Below, in pieces: positions 38,671 to 48,045 of a stretch of DNA of 64,000 nt; the stretch's first letter is position 1, and each line of letters opens with the position of its first letter. Origin of the DNA: Candidatus Ichthyocystis sparus (GTDB lineage Bacteria > Pseudomonadota > Gammaproteobacteria > Burkholderiales > 2013Ark19i); the NCBI RefSeq assembly GCF_900078745.1, contig NZ_FKII01000046.1, positions 1-64,000 on the forward strand, given 5' to 3'. A program made the translations under genes and the position numbers. The notes below the pieces were generated by a model. It was not told the origin of the DNA. It made no database searches and saw nothing but the letters and a program-made list of their open reading frames with translations.

Positions 38671-39375
38671 CTAAGATTCCGTACCTAACACAGGTAGCCT
38701 TTTCTGTCTTTGTATGGCAAATAAACTAAAAGTACCACGCACATGTGTGCTAACACCTCTTGTTTCCTCAACAAGAGCCCTTATGGCGCCCTCATATGGC
38801 ATCCTCTTTAATACTATCCCCTTGTTCGGATGACAACTTTCAAATAACAAACCGAACAATACATCGCCTCGTCTGATAACTATATCTTCGGATGTGTCTG
38901 TCCACGAAATGGCCCAGTTTATAGGGCGTTGCCAGTCATAAATGTTAAAACGACCAGATAGAAGCGACCAATTGCGGTTTTTCCCACACGGAGCCTCAAT
39001 CTGATTCAAAAAAACATCCTCATCACTTACAAATACATACGGTAAAAGTAACTGCAACACCGGAACGAAAGGATCACGCCAAGCAGACCTTGGCTGAAAT
39101 TGAACACGCTCGAAAAGACTACTCTCAGGCATTTCTGTAAAAGGATAAACAGGGTAAAAATACCATTTATCATTGTCGAACTTAGCACGTATGCGCAAAG
39201 AATAGGGACTACGTACACAAAACACGCGATGCTCATAGTGCTGAACAGCAGGACACGCCGATACACCAATCATTTTTCTAGAATACAAAGACGATAACGG
39301 CTCAGGGCTGTAGAAAAGGACGGATCCGCCTTCTTCGGATAGTGTCCATCCTACAGTAATCCTAGATGATTGCAT
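38671..39375 (-). CDS. 234-residue conserved-looking protein, second gene of the Tyr-Gly peptide operon
   Basis: The start ATG is three bases after the stop of the 63-residue peptide gene, with AGG inside that gene as ribosome site. Notable blocks: GVSACPAVQHYEHRVFCVRS, SPYSLRIRAKFDNDKWYFYP, FVPVLQLLLPYVFVSDEDVF, GRFNIYDWQRPINWAISWT and EDIVIRRGDVLFGLLFES. This order (RSP..L, aromatic-rich centre, RP.NWA.SW, RRGD) reminds me of an uncharacterised family in proteobacteria and cyanophages, perhaps the one called DUF6065. That is recollection, not a search. No membrane helix. A soluble enzyme acting on the neighbouring peptide is one possibility. Function unknown. Confidence 0.6.
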   Translation of the reverse strand: MQSSRITVGWTLSEEGGSVLFYSPEPLSSLYSRKMIGVSACPAVQHYEHRVFCVRSPYSLRIRAKFDNDKWYFYPVYPFTEMPESSLFERVQFQPRSAWRDPFVPVLQLLLPYVFVSDEDVFLNQIEAPCGKNRNWSLLSGRFNIYDWQRPINWAISWTDTSEDIVIRRGDVLFGLLFESCHPNKGIVLKRMPYEGAIRALVEETRGVSTHVRGTFSLFAIQRQKRLPVLGTES

Positions 39376-39378
39376 TTA

Positions 39379-39570
39379 CTACCTAGTTTTACTTATTTTG
39401 CTTTGACCATACTGGCCATAAGCAAAACCATAATGATTGCCATAAGCTCCATAAGACTGACCATAGCTACTACCATACTGACCGTAGCTACCATATTGCT
39501 TGTATGAGCTCTGATGGCAATCGTTGCAAGTACTATTGGATGCACGGAAACTTTTCTTGCCTAATTTCAT
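39379..39570 (-). CDS. 63-residue Tyr-Gly repeat peptide, first gene of a three-gene operon
   Basis: ATG 39570 has a strong AGGGGG six bases upstream. The first ~22 residues are basic and polar with a CNDC pair (KKSFRASNSTCNDCHQSSY). Residues ~23-57 are a low-complexity run of about nine YG units spaced by S, Q, A, F and H (KQYGSYGQYGSSYGQ...), and the end is basic (SKISKTR). No signal peptide. Size, leader-like N-terminus, repetitive core and two tightly coupled downstream genes resemble a ribosomally made, modified peptide. The core also resembles FUS-type SYGQ low-complexity domains. The product is unknown. Confidence 0.65.
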   Translation of the reverse strand: MKLGKKSFRASNSTCNDCHQSSYKQYGSYGQYGSSYGQSYGAYGNHYGFAYGQYGQSKISKTR

Positions 39571-39615
39571 AATAATCCCCCTTTAAAAGATCCCCCATAG
39601 AATAGAAGATCATAT

Positions 39616-39692
39616 TGGTCGGGGAGAGAGGATTTGAACCTCCGGCCTCTACGTCCCGAACGTAGCGCTCTACCTGGCTAAGCTACACCCCG
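39616..39692 (-). tRNA. tRNA-Pro (CGG)
   Basis: 77 bases with encoded CCA. The anticodon arm CTACG-TTCGGGA-CGTAG gives anticodon CGG. The T arm GGAGG-TTCAAAT-CCTCT and an acceptor stem starting C1-G72, typical of bacterial tRNA-Pro, are present; one U-U mismatch lies in the acceptor stem. It sits between ispB and the Tyr-Gly peptide operon, all on the minus strand. Confidence 0.93.
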
Positions 39693-39699
39693 CGATAAC

Positions 39700-40683
39700 C
39701 TACCTGTGACGATTGACGGTAAAGTCAGCTAATTCTAGCAATATTGATTTGAATTGTGAATCTACTACCTCTTCTATAGCCTCTTTAGCCTTTTGGGAAA
39801 AATGTACCGCCTGCTGATGAACATATTCTAGTGAGCATTTTTTATGCAGTATATGTCTTATTTTATCTAAGTTTTTAACGCTCTTTTGCGACATTATTTC
39901 GCTAATTATTTGCTTTTCTTCTGAGGAAGATTGTTCTAGGGCGTGTATAATCGGCAGGGTGACTTTTCCCTCAGACAAATCTTGACCCGTAACCTTACCG
40001 GAAAGCTTGGGGTTAGCCGTGTAATCAAGTAGGTCATCCATTAGCTGAAATGCCATGCCTATGTTGTATCCGTAATTTGCCCACTTTTTTTGATTGTCTA
40101 GAGAGGATTCAGCAATTATGCTTCCAACTTGCGCAGCTGCACAGAATATTTGAGCTGTTTTCTTGTCTATTATGTCCATATAGTCCTGTCTCTTGAGTTC
40201 CAGGTGTTTATTGTGTACTAGCTGTATTACTTCGCCCTCTGCTGTCTTGTTTGTGGCCTCAGACATGACCTCCAGAATTTCTTGTGCTTTTACTTGAACC
40301 ATTATCTGGAAAGCTCGTGTGTATAAAAAATCCCCCACCAAAATACTAACTGCATTTCCAAAGACAGCATTGGCCGTTTTACCCCCCCTACGTAGCGAAC
40401 CTTCGTCAACTACATCGTCGTGAAGAAGCGTAGCGACATGTATAAGTTCAATCATGGCAGCAAGATCAGCATGCAGTAATCCTTGGTAACCACACGTGCG
40501 TGCTACAGCTAGCACAATCAGTGGCCTAATTTTTTTCCCCCCACCGTTGATAATATGTTGGGAAATATCTTCAATTTTTTTTGTTCCAGAGGAAAGATGT
40601 TTTTTCATGGCATTTTCAAAATGTAGTAATTCTTCCTTCATAAATTCGTGTATTGCTACCAATCTATCGTGATGTTGTGTCAT
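39700..40683 (-). CDS. ispB: Octaprenyl diphosphate synthase
   Basis: 327 residues, the usual length. A trans-prenyltransferase that extends farnesyl diphosphate with isopentenyl diphosphate to make the ubiquinone side chain. The first Asp-rich motif DDVVD is at 89-93 (LLHDDVVDEGSLRRG), the GGGKKIRP substrate motif at 48-55, and the second Asp-rich motif DDLLD at 216-220 (FQLMDDLLDYT). AGGGG precedes ATG 40683. The gene is divergent from rplU, the standard beta/gammaproteobacterial arrangement. Chain length cannot be read from the sequence, so the octaprenyl product is inferred from the family and locus. Confidence 0.93.
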   Translation of the reverse strand: MTQHHDRLVAIHEFMKEELLHFENAMKKHLSSGTKKIEDISQHIINGGGKKIRPLIVLAVARTCGYQGLLHADLAAMIELIHVATLLHDDVVDEGSLRRGGKTANAVFGNAVSILVGDFLYTRAFQIMVQVKAQEILEVMSEATNKTAEGEVIQLVHNKHLELKRQDYMDIIDKKTAQIFCAAAQVGSIIAESSLDNQKKWANYGYNIGMAFQLMDDLLDYTANPKLSGKVTGQDLSEGKVTLPIIHALEQSSSEEKQIISEIMSQKSVKNLDKIRHILHKKCSLEYVHQQAVHFSQKAKEAIEEVVDSQFKSILLELADFTVNRHR

Positions 40684-40871
40684 ATCTGACCCCTGCGATT
40701 TGCAACGTGTGATGTGGTTTATGCAGAGCTACAAGACCTTATCCGTATTGACTCAAGAAAGGGACATGTTAATATCTTTCCGCTTTATACAGCAGCAGCG
40801 GCCGTATCATATACTTTTCGGTATCCGCTAGCTTTCATTTTAGCTTAACCTATCATAGAATTGACACTGCG

Positions 40872-40901
40872 CGTGTTTAAGCGGTGTTTTTGCTAAACAC
40901 G
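40872..40901 (+). promoter_or_regulatory. Hairpin in the leader of rplU
   Basis: An 8-bp perfect stem CGTGTTTA/TAAACACG with a 14-base loop (extendable by GC/GC past a bulged A) ends ten bases before the AGGAG of rplU at 40911-40915. The position suggests an RNA element of the L21-L27 mRNA leader, perhaps for autoregulation. No T run follows it. Confidence 0.4.
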
Positions 40902-40923
40902 TTTCTACTCAGGAGCTTAATTT

Positions 40924-41235
40924 ATGTATGCAGTTTTTAAGACCGGTGGTAAGCAGTATCGTGCTTCCGTCGGGGATGTCATACGTGTGGAGCGTTTGGA
41001 TGCCGAAGTTGGTTCTAGTTGGAATTTTGAAGAGATTTTGCTTGTAAAGCGTTCTGAAGAAGAAATAGATGTAGGCTGCCCTTTTTTGGATGGCGTTTCT
41101 GTGAAAGCCACTGTGGTATCAGCTGGTCGTGGGGAGAAGATACATATTTTTAAGATGCGCCGCCGTAAGCATTATCAGAAGAGACAGGGGCATCGCCAGT
41201 ATTACACTGATGTTCGTATTGATAGCATTGGATAG
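40924..41235 (+). CDS. rplU: 50S ribosomal protein L21
   Basis: 103 residues, the exact family length. MYAVFKTGGKQYRA..GDVIRVERL at the N-terminus and KMRRRKHYQKRQGHRQ(Y)YT near the end are L21 signatures. It binds 23S rRNA in the large subunit. AGGAG lies eight bases before ATG. First gene of the rplU-rpmA-obgE operon. Confidence 0.98.
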   Translation: MYAVFKTGGKQYRASVGDVIRVERLDAEVGSSWNFEEILLVKRSEEEIDVGCPFLDGVSVKATVVSAGRGEKIHIFKMRRRKHYQKRQGHRQYYTDVRIDSIG

Positions 41236-41274
41236 TTTTTGATGATTGTTCCGCTTACAATGTGAGGTTTTATT

Positions 41275-41544
41275 ATGGCTCATAAGAAGGCTGGTGGTAG
41301 TTCTCGTAATGGTCGTGACTCTGAGTCAAAGCGACTGGGAATCAAGGTTTTTGGTGGCCAGTTTGTAAAGGCTGGTGGTATTGTTGTTCGTCAACGTGGT
41401 ACAAGTTTTCATCCAGGAAAGAACGTTGGCCTGGGTCGCGATTATACTCTCTTTGCACTAACCCCAGGTCACGTTAAATTTACTGTGGGGGGACGTTTGA
41501 AGAGAAGAGTAGTATCAATTATTCCAGCTACTTGCGTTTCTTAG
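41275..41544 (+). CDS. rpmA: 50S ribosomal protein L27
   Basis: 89 residues. Starts [20 protein letters not shown], the conserved N-terminal tail that reaches the peptidyl-transferase centre; the proteobacterial form needs no leader cleavage. [18 protein letters not shown] is typical. GAGG precedes the ATG 39 bases after rplU. The C-terminus is slightly unusual ([10 protein letters not shown]). Confidence 0.98.
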   Translation: MAHKKAGGSSRNGRDSESKRLGIKVFGGQFVKAGGIVVRQRGTSFHPGKNVGLGRDYTLFALTPGHVKFTVGGRLKRRVVSIIPATCVS

Positions 41545-42603
<1,059 letters not shown>

Positions 42604-42726
42604 TAACGTAGACCGTATCCTCCTTTACTTATACATAGTGGCATGGCCTGATTTAATAATTAAGAATAAATATTGCTAATTTCAAATTATCATCTTGTTA
42701 ACTGAATCTTACCTTTAAGGTGATGT

Positions 42727-43398
42727 ATGGGTTCCTTCTCGTCTTTGGAACGTTTTCATAAATTGTTTATCCTGCCCGCTTTTATCAATAGACGCGTTTT
42801 TATTCTCGTAATACTACTGGTACTTTCTAATATCCTTCAGTCTGTTGTTATTTTGAAATTGATTGACTCAAGTAGAGAGAATCGCTTTATCATAGTTGGA
42901 GATGCGAATGGACATCTGAAAACTTTAGATATAGAACCATTTCTTCCTACAGCAGCTAATGTTTCATATTTTATTCGCCTTTGGGTAGAAAGACTATTGT
43001 CAGTTGATATTCGTAGCATACGTAGGGATTTATCCTTGGCATCCTCTTGGGTCAGGGGACCAGCAGTTACAGAACTATACAGATTTGTACAGTCAGATAT
43101 GCCCGGCAAAAATATTTCCGATAACAAAGGATATGGACGTTCCGTGTCTTTTCACTCCCTAGTTATCGGGGGAAATCATGATGCGCGCTATGCTGACTTA
43201 ACCCTTACATTGACCATTTATCACAATGGAGCAGTAACAAGCCGCGAAGATAAAATGATGCACATAGAGTTTTTTATTTTGCCACCAGTGCATGAAAATG
43301 ATGCAAAATATAATCCATTAGGTTTGTTTGTAACTCATTTTTCTATTTCTCCTATGAATGCCTCCGGAATAGCATCAAGCTTAGGACATAGTTCCTGA
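42727..43398 (+). CDS. VirB8-like membrane protein, orphan
   Basis: 223 residues. One N-terminal transmembrane helix (~23-46) and a soluble ~170-residue domain that ends with NPLGLFVTHFSIS (196-208), the NPxG block of VirB8/TrbF-type type IV secretion proteins, which form the inner-membrane/periplasmic part of conjugation machines. Strand-like segments preceding it (DLTLTLTIYHNG, HIEFFILPP) fit the VirB8 fold. AAGG lies six bases before ATG. No other T4SS gene lies in the 22 kb on either side, so it is either a stray component of a machine encoded elsewhere or another NTF2-like protein. Assignment rests on one motif and topology. Confidence 0.45.
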   Translation: MGSFSSLERFHKLFILPAFINRRVFILVILLVLSNILQSVVILKLIDSSRENRFIIVGDANGHLKTLDIEPFLPTAANVSYFIRLWVERLLSVDIRSIRRDLSLASSWVRGPAVTELYRFVQSDMPGKNISDNKGYGRSVSFHSLVIGGNHDARYADLTLTLTIYHNGAVTSREDKMMHIEFFILPPVHENDAKYNPLGLFVTHFSISPMNASGIASSLGHSS

Positions 43399-43439
43399 TT
43401 GTTTTTGTTGAAGTAAGTTTATACAAGGTAAAATCATAT

Positions 43440-44267
43440 ATGTCTTTTCAAATGACTGATGAGAACATTGTTAACAAGGCATGGATTGAGCGCACATCTT
43501 TATCAAGTAAAACTATTGCTCCAGAATATAGAGATTGTATCAACCGAATTTTATCTTCTTTAGATAATGGTTATCTGCGTTTAGCAGAATTTGTATCTGG
43601 TGAGTGGATTACCCACGAATGGTTGAAGAAGGCAATCGTTTTGTCATTTCGTACACAAACAATGAAATTATATGAAAATGGTGTTTTTCGTTATTTTGAT
43701 ATGTGCAAGCTTAAATTCTCAGATTTTGACGAGAATGATTTCTATGAGTCAAAGTGTCGCGTTGTTCCAGGTGCAATAGTAAGATTTGGTTCCTATGTTG
43801 CACCTAGCGTAATATTAATGCCATGCTTCGTAAATGTTGGCTGTTACGTTGATAAGGGTACAATGATCGATATAGGTGCAGTTTTAGGTGGGGGTGCTCA
43901 GATTGGCAAGAATTGCCATATATCTGCTAACTCTGTGATCGGAGGAGTCCTAGAGCCAATCCAAGATAGGCCAGTTATCATCGAAGATGATGTATTAATA
44001 GGTGCAGGATCCGTTATAGCAGAAGGTATTATAGTAAAACGCGGTAGCGTTGTAGGAGCAGGGGTTTGCATAAGCGCTTCTACTAGAATAGTGAATAGAG
44101 ATACCGGATCTATATCATACGGTGTAGTTCCAGAATATTCAGTGGTTGTTCCTGGATCATGCAAAGATAAAGGTGGTTGCAGCATATCCTGCGCTGTTAT
44201 AGTAAAAACAGTTGATGATGGTACACGTAAGAAGATCGTTTTTAGTGAATTGTTAAGGGATGAATAA
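43440..44267 (+). CDS. dapD: 2,3,4,5-tetrahydropyridine-2,6-dicarboxylate N-succinyltransferase
   Basis: 275 residues, the family length. Makes N-succinyl-2-amino-6-ketopimelate from tetrahydrodipicolinate and succinyl-CoA in the succinylase route to meso-diaminopimelate and lysine. N-terminal helical domain (AEFVSGEWITHEWLKKAIVL), then the left-handed beta-helix with hexapeptide repeats (VNVGCYVDKGTMIDIGAVLG, GGVLEPIQDRPVIIEDDVLI). The start has AAGG ~11 bases upstream. Overlaps the start of dapE, which acts later in the same pathway. Confidence 0.96.
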   Translation: MSFQMTDENIVNKAWIERTSLSSKTIAPEYRDCINRILSSLDNGYLRLAEFVSGEWITHEWLKKAIVLSFRTQTMKLYENGVFRYFDMCKLKFSDFDENDFYESKCRVVPGAIVRFGSYVAPSVILMPCFVNVGCYVDKGTMIDIGAVLGGGAQIGKNCHISANSVIGGVLEPIQDRPVIIEDDVLIGAGSVIAEGIIVKRGSVVGAGVCISASTRIVNRDTGSISYGVVPEYSVVVPGSCKDKGGCSISCAVIVKTVDDGTRKKIVFSELLRDE

Positions 44268-45408
44268 AGTTTTAGAGCTGTCCAAGGAACTTATTGCCTG
44301 TCCATCAGTCTCCCCAGAAGATGCAGGGTGCCAGGATATTATTATCTCCCGTCTCGAGAAGTCTGGTTTTTTTTGCAGAAGACTTAATTATGGAAATGTG
44401 AAAAATTTTTGGGCCACCCATGGTAAAGGTAGCCCATGCATTTGTTTTGCCGGACATACTGATGTGGTACCAGTAGGATTATTTTCAGAGTGGAGCTATC
44501 CTCCTTTCGATCCAGTTGTTTCTAATGGCTATCTTTATGGTAGAGGAGCCTGCGATATGAAAACCGGATTAGCCGCTCTGGTGGTTGCTGCTGAAGATTT
44601 TGTGACGGAATTTCCTGATCATAGCGGTACTATATGTTTTTTAGTTACTTCTGATGAAGAATCTTATGCGATAGATGGAACGGCTAAAGTAGTAAAATGG
44701 TTGAAGGAACAGAATGTAGAAATTGATTTTTGCCTTGTTGGTGAACCAGTTAGCCTGTCTCGTATAGGAGATAGAATTAAAAATGGCGCTCGTGGGTCGC
44801 TGTCTTGTAACTTTACTGTTTCAGGTACACAAGGTCATGTCTCATACGAAAATGCAAATAATGCATGCCATAACGCATTGGCGTTCTTGACTAATCTTGT
44901 TTCACATCATTGGGATTGTGGTAACAATAATTTCCAAAAAACCTCACTGCAAATTACCAATATTAAAGCAGGTGTTGGGGTTGATAATGTTGTCCCTGGG
45001 TCCTGCTATGTAGCCATAAATATTAGATATTGCCCCGATCATCATGAAAGTGATTTGAAGGCAGAGATTGATCAAATAATTCTTGATACAAGGGTAACGT
45101 TATCTAATAAGAAATGGGTTTCTGGAGCTATTCCTTTCTATTCTAATACAGGTTATATGTCCGAAGTTTTATCTAAACAAACGGAACTAATAACCGGTTA
45201 CAGACCAGTTGTTAATACAAAAGGAGGTGCAAGTGATGGTCGTTTCATCGTCGATATTTGTAGAGAAGTAGTAGAATTTGGTGTTGTTGGTGATACAGCT
45301 CATCAAGTAGATGAACGAGTTTTGGTGAGTGATGTAGATATTCTCGTTGGCATATATCGCGGCGTTTTAGATGAATTGTTGAGTTACCGTGAAGGAGTTA
45401 GTAAATAA
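44260..45408 (+). CDS. dapE: Succinyl-diaminopimelate desuccinylase
   Basis: 382 residues. An M20 metallopeptidase-type enzyme that hydrolyses N-succinyl-LL-diaminopimelate. Zinc and catalytic motifs: GHTDVVPVG (His ligand and Asp), RGACDMKTGLAA (bridging Asp) and TSDEES.A.DGT (catalytic Glu pair). The dimerisation domain lies in the middle, and the final His is in GDTAHQVDE. ATG 44260 overlaps the end of dapD by 8 bases, so the two are translationally coupled. Together with dapD it shows that the organism keeps its own mDAP/lysine synthesis. Confidence 0.96.
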   Translation: MNKVLELSKELIACPSVSPEDAGCQDIIISRLEKSGFFCRRLNYGNVKNFWATHGKGSPCICFAGHTDVVPVGLFSEWSYPPFDPVVSNGYLYGRGACDMKTGLAALVVAAEDFVTEFPDHSGTICFLVTSDEESYAIDGTAKVVKWLKEQNVEIDFCLVGEPVSLSRIGDRIKNGARGSLSCNFTVSGTQGHVSYENANNACHNALAFLTNLVSHHWDCGNNNFQKTSLQITNIKAGVGVDNVVPGSCYVAINIRYCPDHHESDLKAEIDQIILDTRVTLSNKKWVSGAIPFYSNTGYMSEVLSKQTELITGYRPVVNTKGGASDGRFIVDICREVVEFGVVGDTAHQVDERVLVSDVDILVGIYRGVLDELLSYREGVSK

Positions 45409-45723
45409 GCTCGGTTTTATTATGGATTCTAAGCTAGTTTTTTATAATTGAGAATATCAATAAATTTTTGTTGTTAGTTTAAACGTATTTTTTCCTTCTG
45501 TAATAACGTTTTGCAGATATCGGACGTTTCCGTTGGGTTATTTTAGTAGATGAGCCGCCTAATTTTGTTGGTAGTTTTTTGTCCAACCCCTGAATTACTG
45601 TCTAATTAATGAAAAATTAAGATATCAACAATAAAGATGTCAATAATAAATTTATAAGAAGCTAGATTGGACATATATAATGTATAAAAACAAAGAATTA
45701 CAACTTACATTATTGGAAGGTAT
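45409..45723. other. Promoter region of clpA
   Basis: AT-rich. TATAAT at about 45677 and GGAAGG before ATG 45724 are visible. No clpS gene is present here, although clpS often precedes clpA. Confidence 0.4.
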
Positions 45724-48042
45724 ATGATATCTCAAGAACTAGAAATTACTCTCCATAATGCTTTTGTTGAGGCGCGACAAAAAAGACATGAGTTCATTAC
45801 TGTTGAACATTTGTTGTTGTCGCTGCTCGATAACCACTCCGCAGCAGATGTTTTGCGCCTATGTTCAGTTCATATAGATCTTCTAAGGCGTCAATTATCT
45901 CTATTTATAGATGAACATACTCCAATTGTTCAAGGTGACCAAATTGTTGATACTAGTCCAACTTTGGGGTTCCAAAGAGTTATTCAAAGAGCAATTCTAC
46001 ATGTACAATCATCCGGTAAAACCGAGGTTACAGGCGCCAATGTTTTAGTTTCTATTTTCTCAGAACGAGATTCACACGCACTTTATTTCTTAAATGAGCA
46101 GGGATTGACTAGAAGTGACGTAGTAAATTGTGTATCCAATGGTAGTGTTAATAGAAGTAGTGATAATGATTTTTCTCGTAGCCTAAGTATGGATAACGTG
46201 GCCCATAATTTGCCAGACGAGGTTTCCTATCCCGATGAAGATGCTTTTGAAGTATACACACATAATTTGAACAAAATGGCCCTATCGGGGGGTATAGATA
46301 GGCTAATTGGCAGGGAAAAAGAAATCAATCGAGTAGCACAAGTACTGTGTCGTCGTAGAAAAAATAACCCTATCCTAGTTGGAGAAGCTGGAGTTGGGAA
46401 AACCGCAATTGTAGAAGGATTGGCTCAGCTAATCGTGCAGCGTAAAGTTCCTGATATTCTCAGAGGTGCAGTAGTATACCTTTTAGATATGGGGGTATTA
46501 CTTGCTGGAACAAAATATAGAGGAGATTTTGAACAGCGCCTAAAATCAGTTATTCACGGACTGTCCAAACGACCGTACTCTATTCTCTTTATTGATGAAA
46601 TACATACCATGATAGGAGCCGGATCGTCTTCTGGTGGTACATTAGATGCCTCAAATTTGCTTAAACCTGCTCTATCATCCGGTCAATTACGCTGCATAGG
46701 AGCTACAACTTACTCTGAGTTTAGAGGGATATTCGATAAAGATGCTGCCCTGTCTCGTCGGTTTCAAAGAATAAATATTGATGAGCCGTCAGTAGTAGAT
46801 ACAATACAAATACTTATGGGAATGAAGGAATATCTAGAACAACACCACTCTGTTGAATATACAAAAGCAGCAATTGTATCTGCAGCAGAACTGTCATCAA
46901 AATACATTAACGATCGTAACTTGCCTGATAAAGCCATAGATGTTTTAGATGAAGCAGGGGCAGCACAACATCTACTTTCAGAGAAGAATCGTAAAAAAAT
47001 TATAGATAAAGCAGAAATAGAAGATGTAGTCGCAAATATGTCTAGAGTTTCTCCTGCTGCCGTTAGTAGTGATGATCGTGCACTGCTTTTTAGAATAGAG
47101 CGCGACCTGAAGTCCGTTATTTTTGGTCAAGATGCAGCAATTGATTCCCTAACATCTGCTATTAAATTGTCGCGTGCTGGTCTTAATTCGCCAAATAAGC
47201 CTATAGGCAGCTTTTTATTTAGTGGACCAACTGGTGTCGGGAAGACAGAATTGGCTAGGCAGTTAGCATATTTATTAGGCCTAACTTTAGTTAGGTTTGA
47301 TATGTCTGAATATATGGAAAGGCATGCTGTATCAAGGCTTATAGGCTCACCTCCAGGTTATGTCGGATACGATCGAGGAGGGTTGCTTACTGAAACAATT
47401 TGTAAGGTGCCACATTGCGTTTTATTGCTAGATGAAATTGAGAAAGCACATACCGATGTTTTTAATATTTTGTTGCAAGTTATGGATCACGGTACGCTGA
47501 CAGATAACATTGGAAGAAAGGCAGATTTTCGTAATATTATAATTATAATGACAACTAATATAGGTGCTGAGTCTTTGCAAAAGCCGGTTTTGGGATTTAA
47601 TTCCAAAAGAGAGCATGGTGATGAATTAGTAGAGATCAAGAAGGTGTTTTCTCCAGAATTTCGTAATCGCCTAGACGAAATTGTTTGTTTTAAAGCTCTT
47701 GATAAAGAAGTAATAAACTCTGTTGTTAATAAGTTTTTATTACAACTCGAAGAACAACTGCTAGATAAAAATATTGAGGTTACCTTTACTAATAACATTC
47801 GTAGCTATCTATCTAAAAATGGCTTTGATCCTGTTATGGGTGCTAGACCACTTAATCGACTTATAGTAAATAAAATACGCAAACCTATATCAGAGGAGAC
47901 TCTTTTTGGTGGCCTTTCTAACGGAGGTAAGGTCAGTATCGATATAGATGAGAACGGGATAATAAAATTCGACCTAGATAACCGCCTCCCACTTAATCCT
48001 ACTAAGGAAGAGAGGCAGCCAGAGAAAGAAAAAACAGCCTAA
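45724..48042 (+). CDS. clpA: ATP-dependent Clp protease ATP-binding subunit ClpA
   Basis: 772 residues. AAA+ unfoldase that feeds substrates to ClpP. The N-domain (1-145; EFITVEHLLLSLLDN) binds the adaptor ClpS. First AAA+ module: Walker A GEAGVGKTAIV, Walker B ILFIDEIHT. Second module: Walker A GPTGVGKTELA, Walker B VLLLDEIEKAH, then GYVGYDRGG pore loop and sensor regions. Without the middle coiled-coil domain of ClpB, so ClpA. The C-terminus is charged (KEERQPEKEKTA). It converges on the symporter gene, whose stop is three bases away. Confidence 0.96.
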   Translation: MISQELEITLHNAFVEARQKRHEFITVEHLLLSLLDNHSAADVLRLCSVHIDLLRRQLSLFIDEHTPIVQGDQIVDTSPTLGFQRVIQRAILHVQSSGKTEVTGANVLVSIFSERDSHALYFLNEQGLTRSDVVNCVSNGSVNRSSDNDFSRSLSMDNVAHNLPDEVSYPDEDAFEVYTHNLNKMALSGGIDRLIGREKEINRVAQVLCRRRKNNPILVGEAGVGKTAIVEGLAQLIVQRKVPDILRGAVVYLLDMGVLLAGTKYRGDFEQRLKSVIHGLSKRPYSILFIDEIHTMIGAGSSSGGTLDASNLLKPALSSGQLRCIGATTYSEFRGIFDKDAALSRRFQRINIDEPSVVDTIQILMGMKEYLEQHHSVEYTKAAIVSAAELSSKYINDRNLPDKAIDVLDEAGAAQHLLSEKNRKKIIDKAEIEDVVANMSRVSPAAVSSDDRALLFRIERDLKSVIFGQDAAIDSLTSAIKLSRAGLNSPNKPIGSFLFSGPTGVGKTELARQLAYLLGLTLVRFDMSEYMERHAVSRLIGSPPGYVGYDRGGLLTETICKVPHCVLLLDEIEKAHTDVFNILLQVMDHGTLTDNIGRKADFRNIIIIMTTNIGAESLQKPVLGFNSKREHGDELVEIKKVFSPEFRNRLDEIVCFKALDKEVINSVVNKFLLQLEEQLLDKNIEVTFTNNIRSYLSKNGFDPVMGARPLNRLIVNKIRKPISEETLFGGLSNGGKVSIDIDENGIIKFDLDNRLPLNPTKEERQPEKEKTA

Positions 48043-48045
48043 ACG

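Noticed and set aside
40861..40889. TTGACA at 40861 as -35 box of the rplU operon
   Set aside because: No acceptable -10 box lies 16-18 bases downstream; that stretch is part of the leader hairpin.
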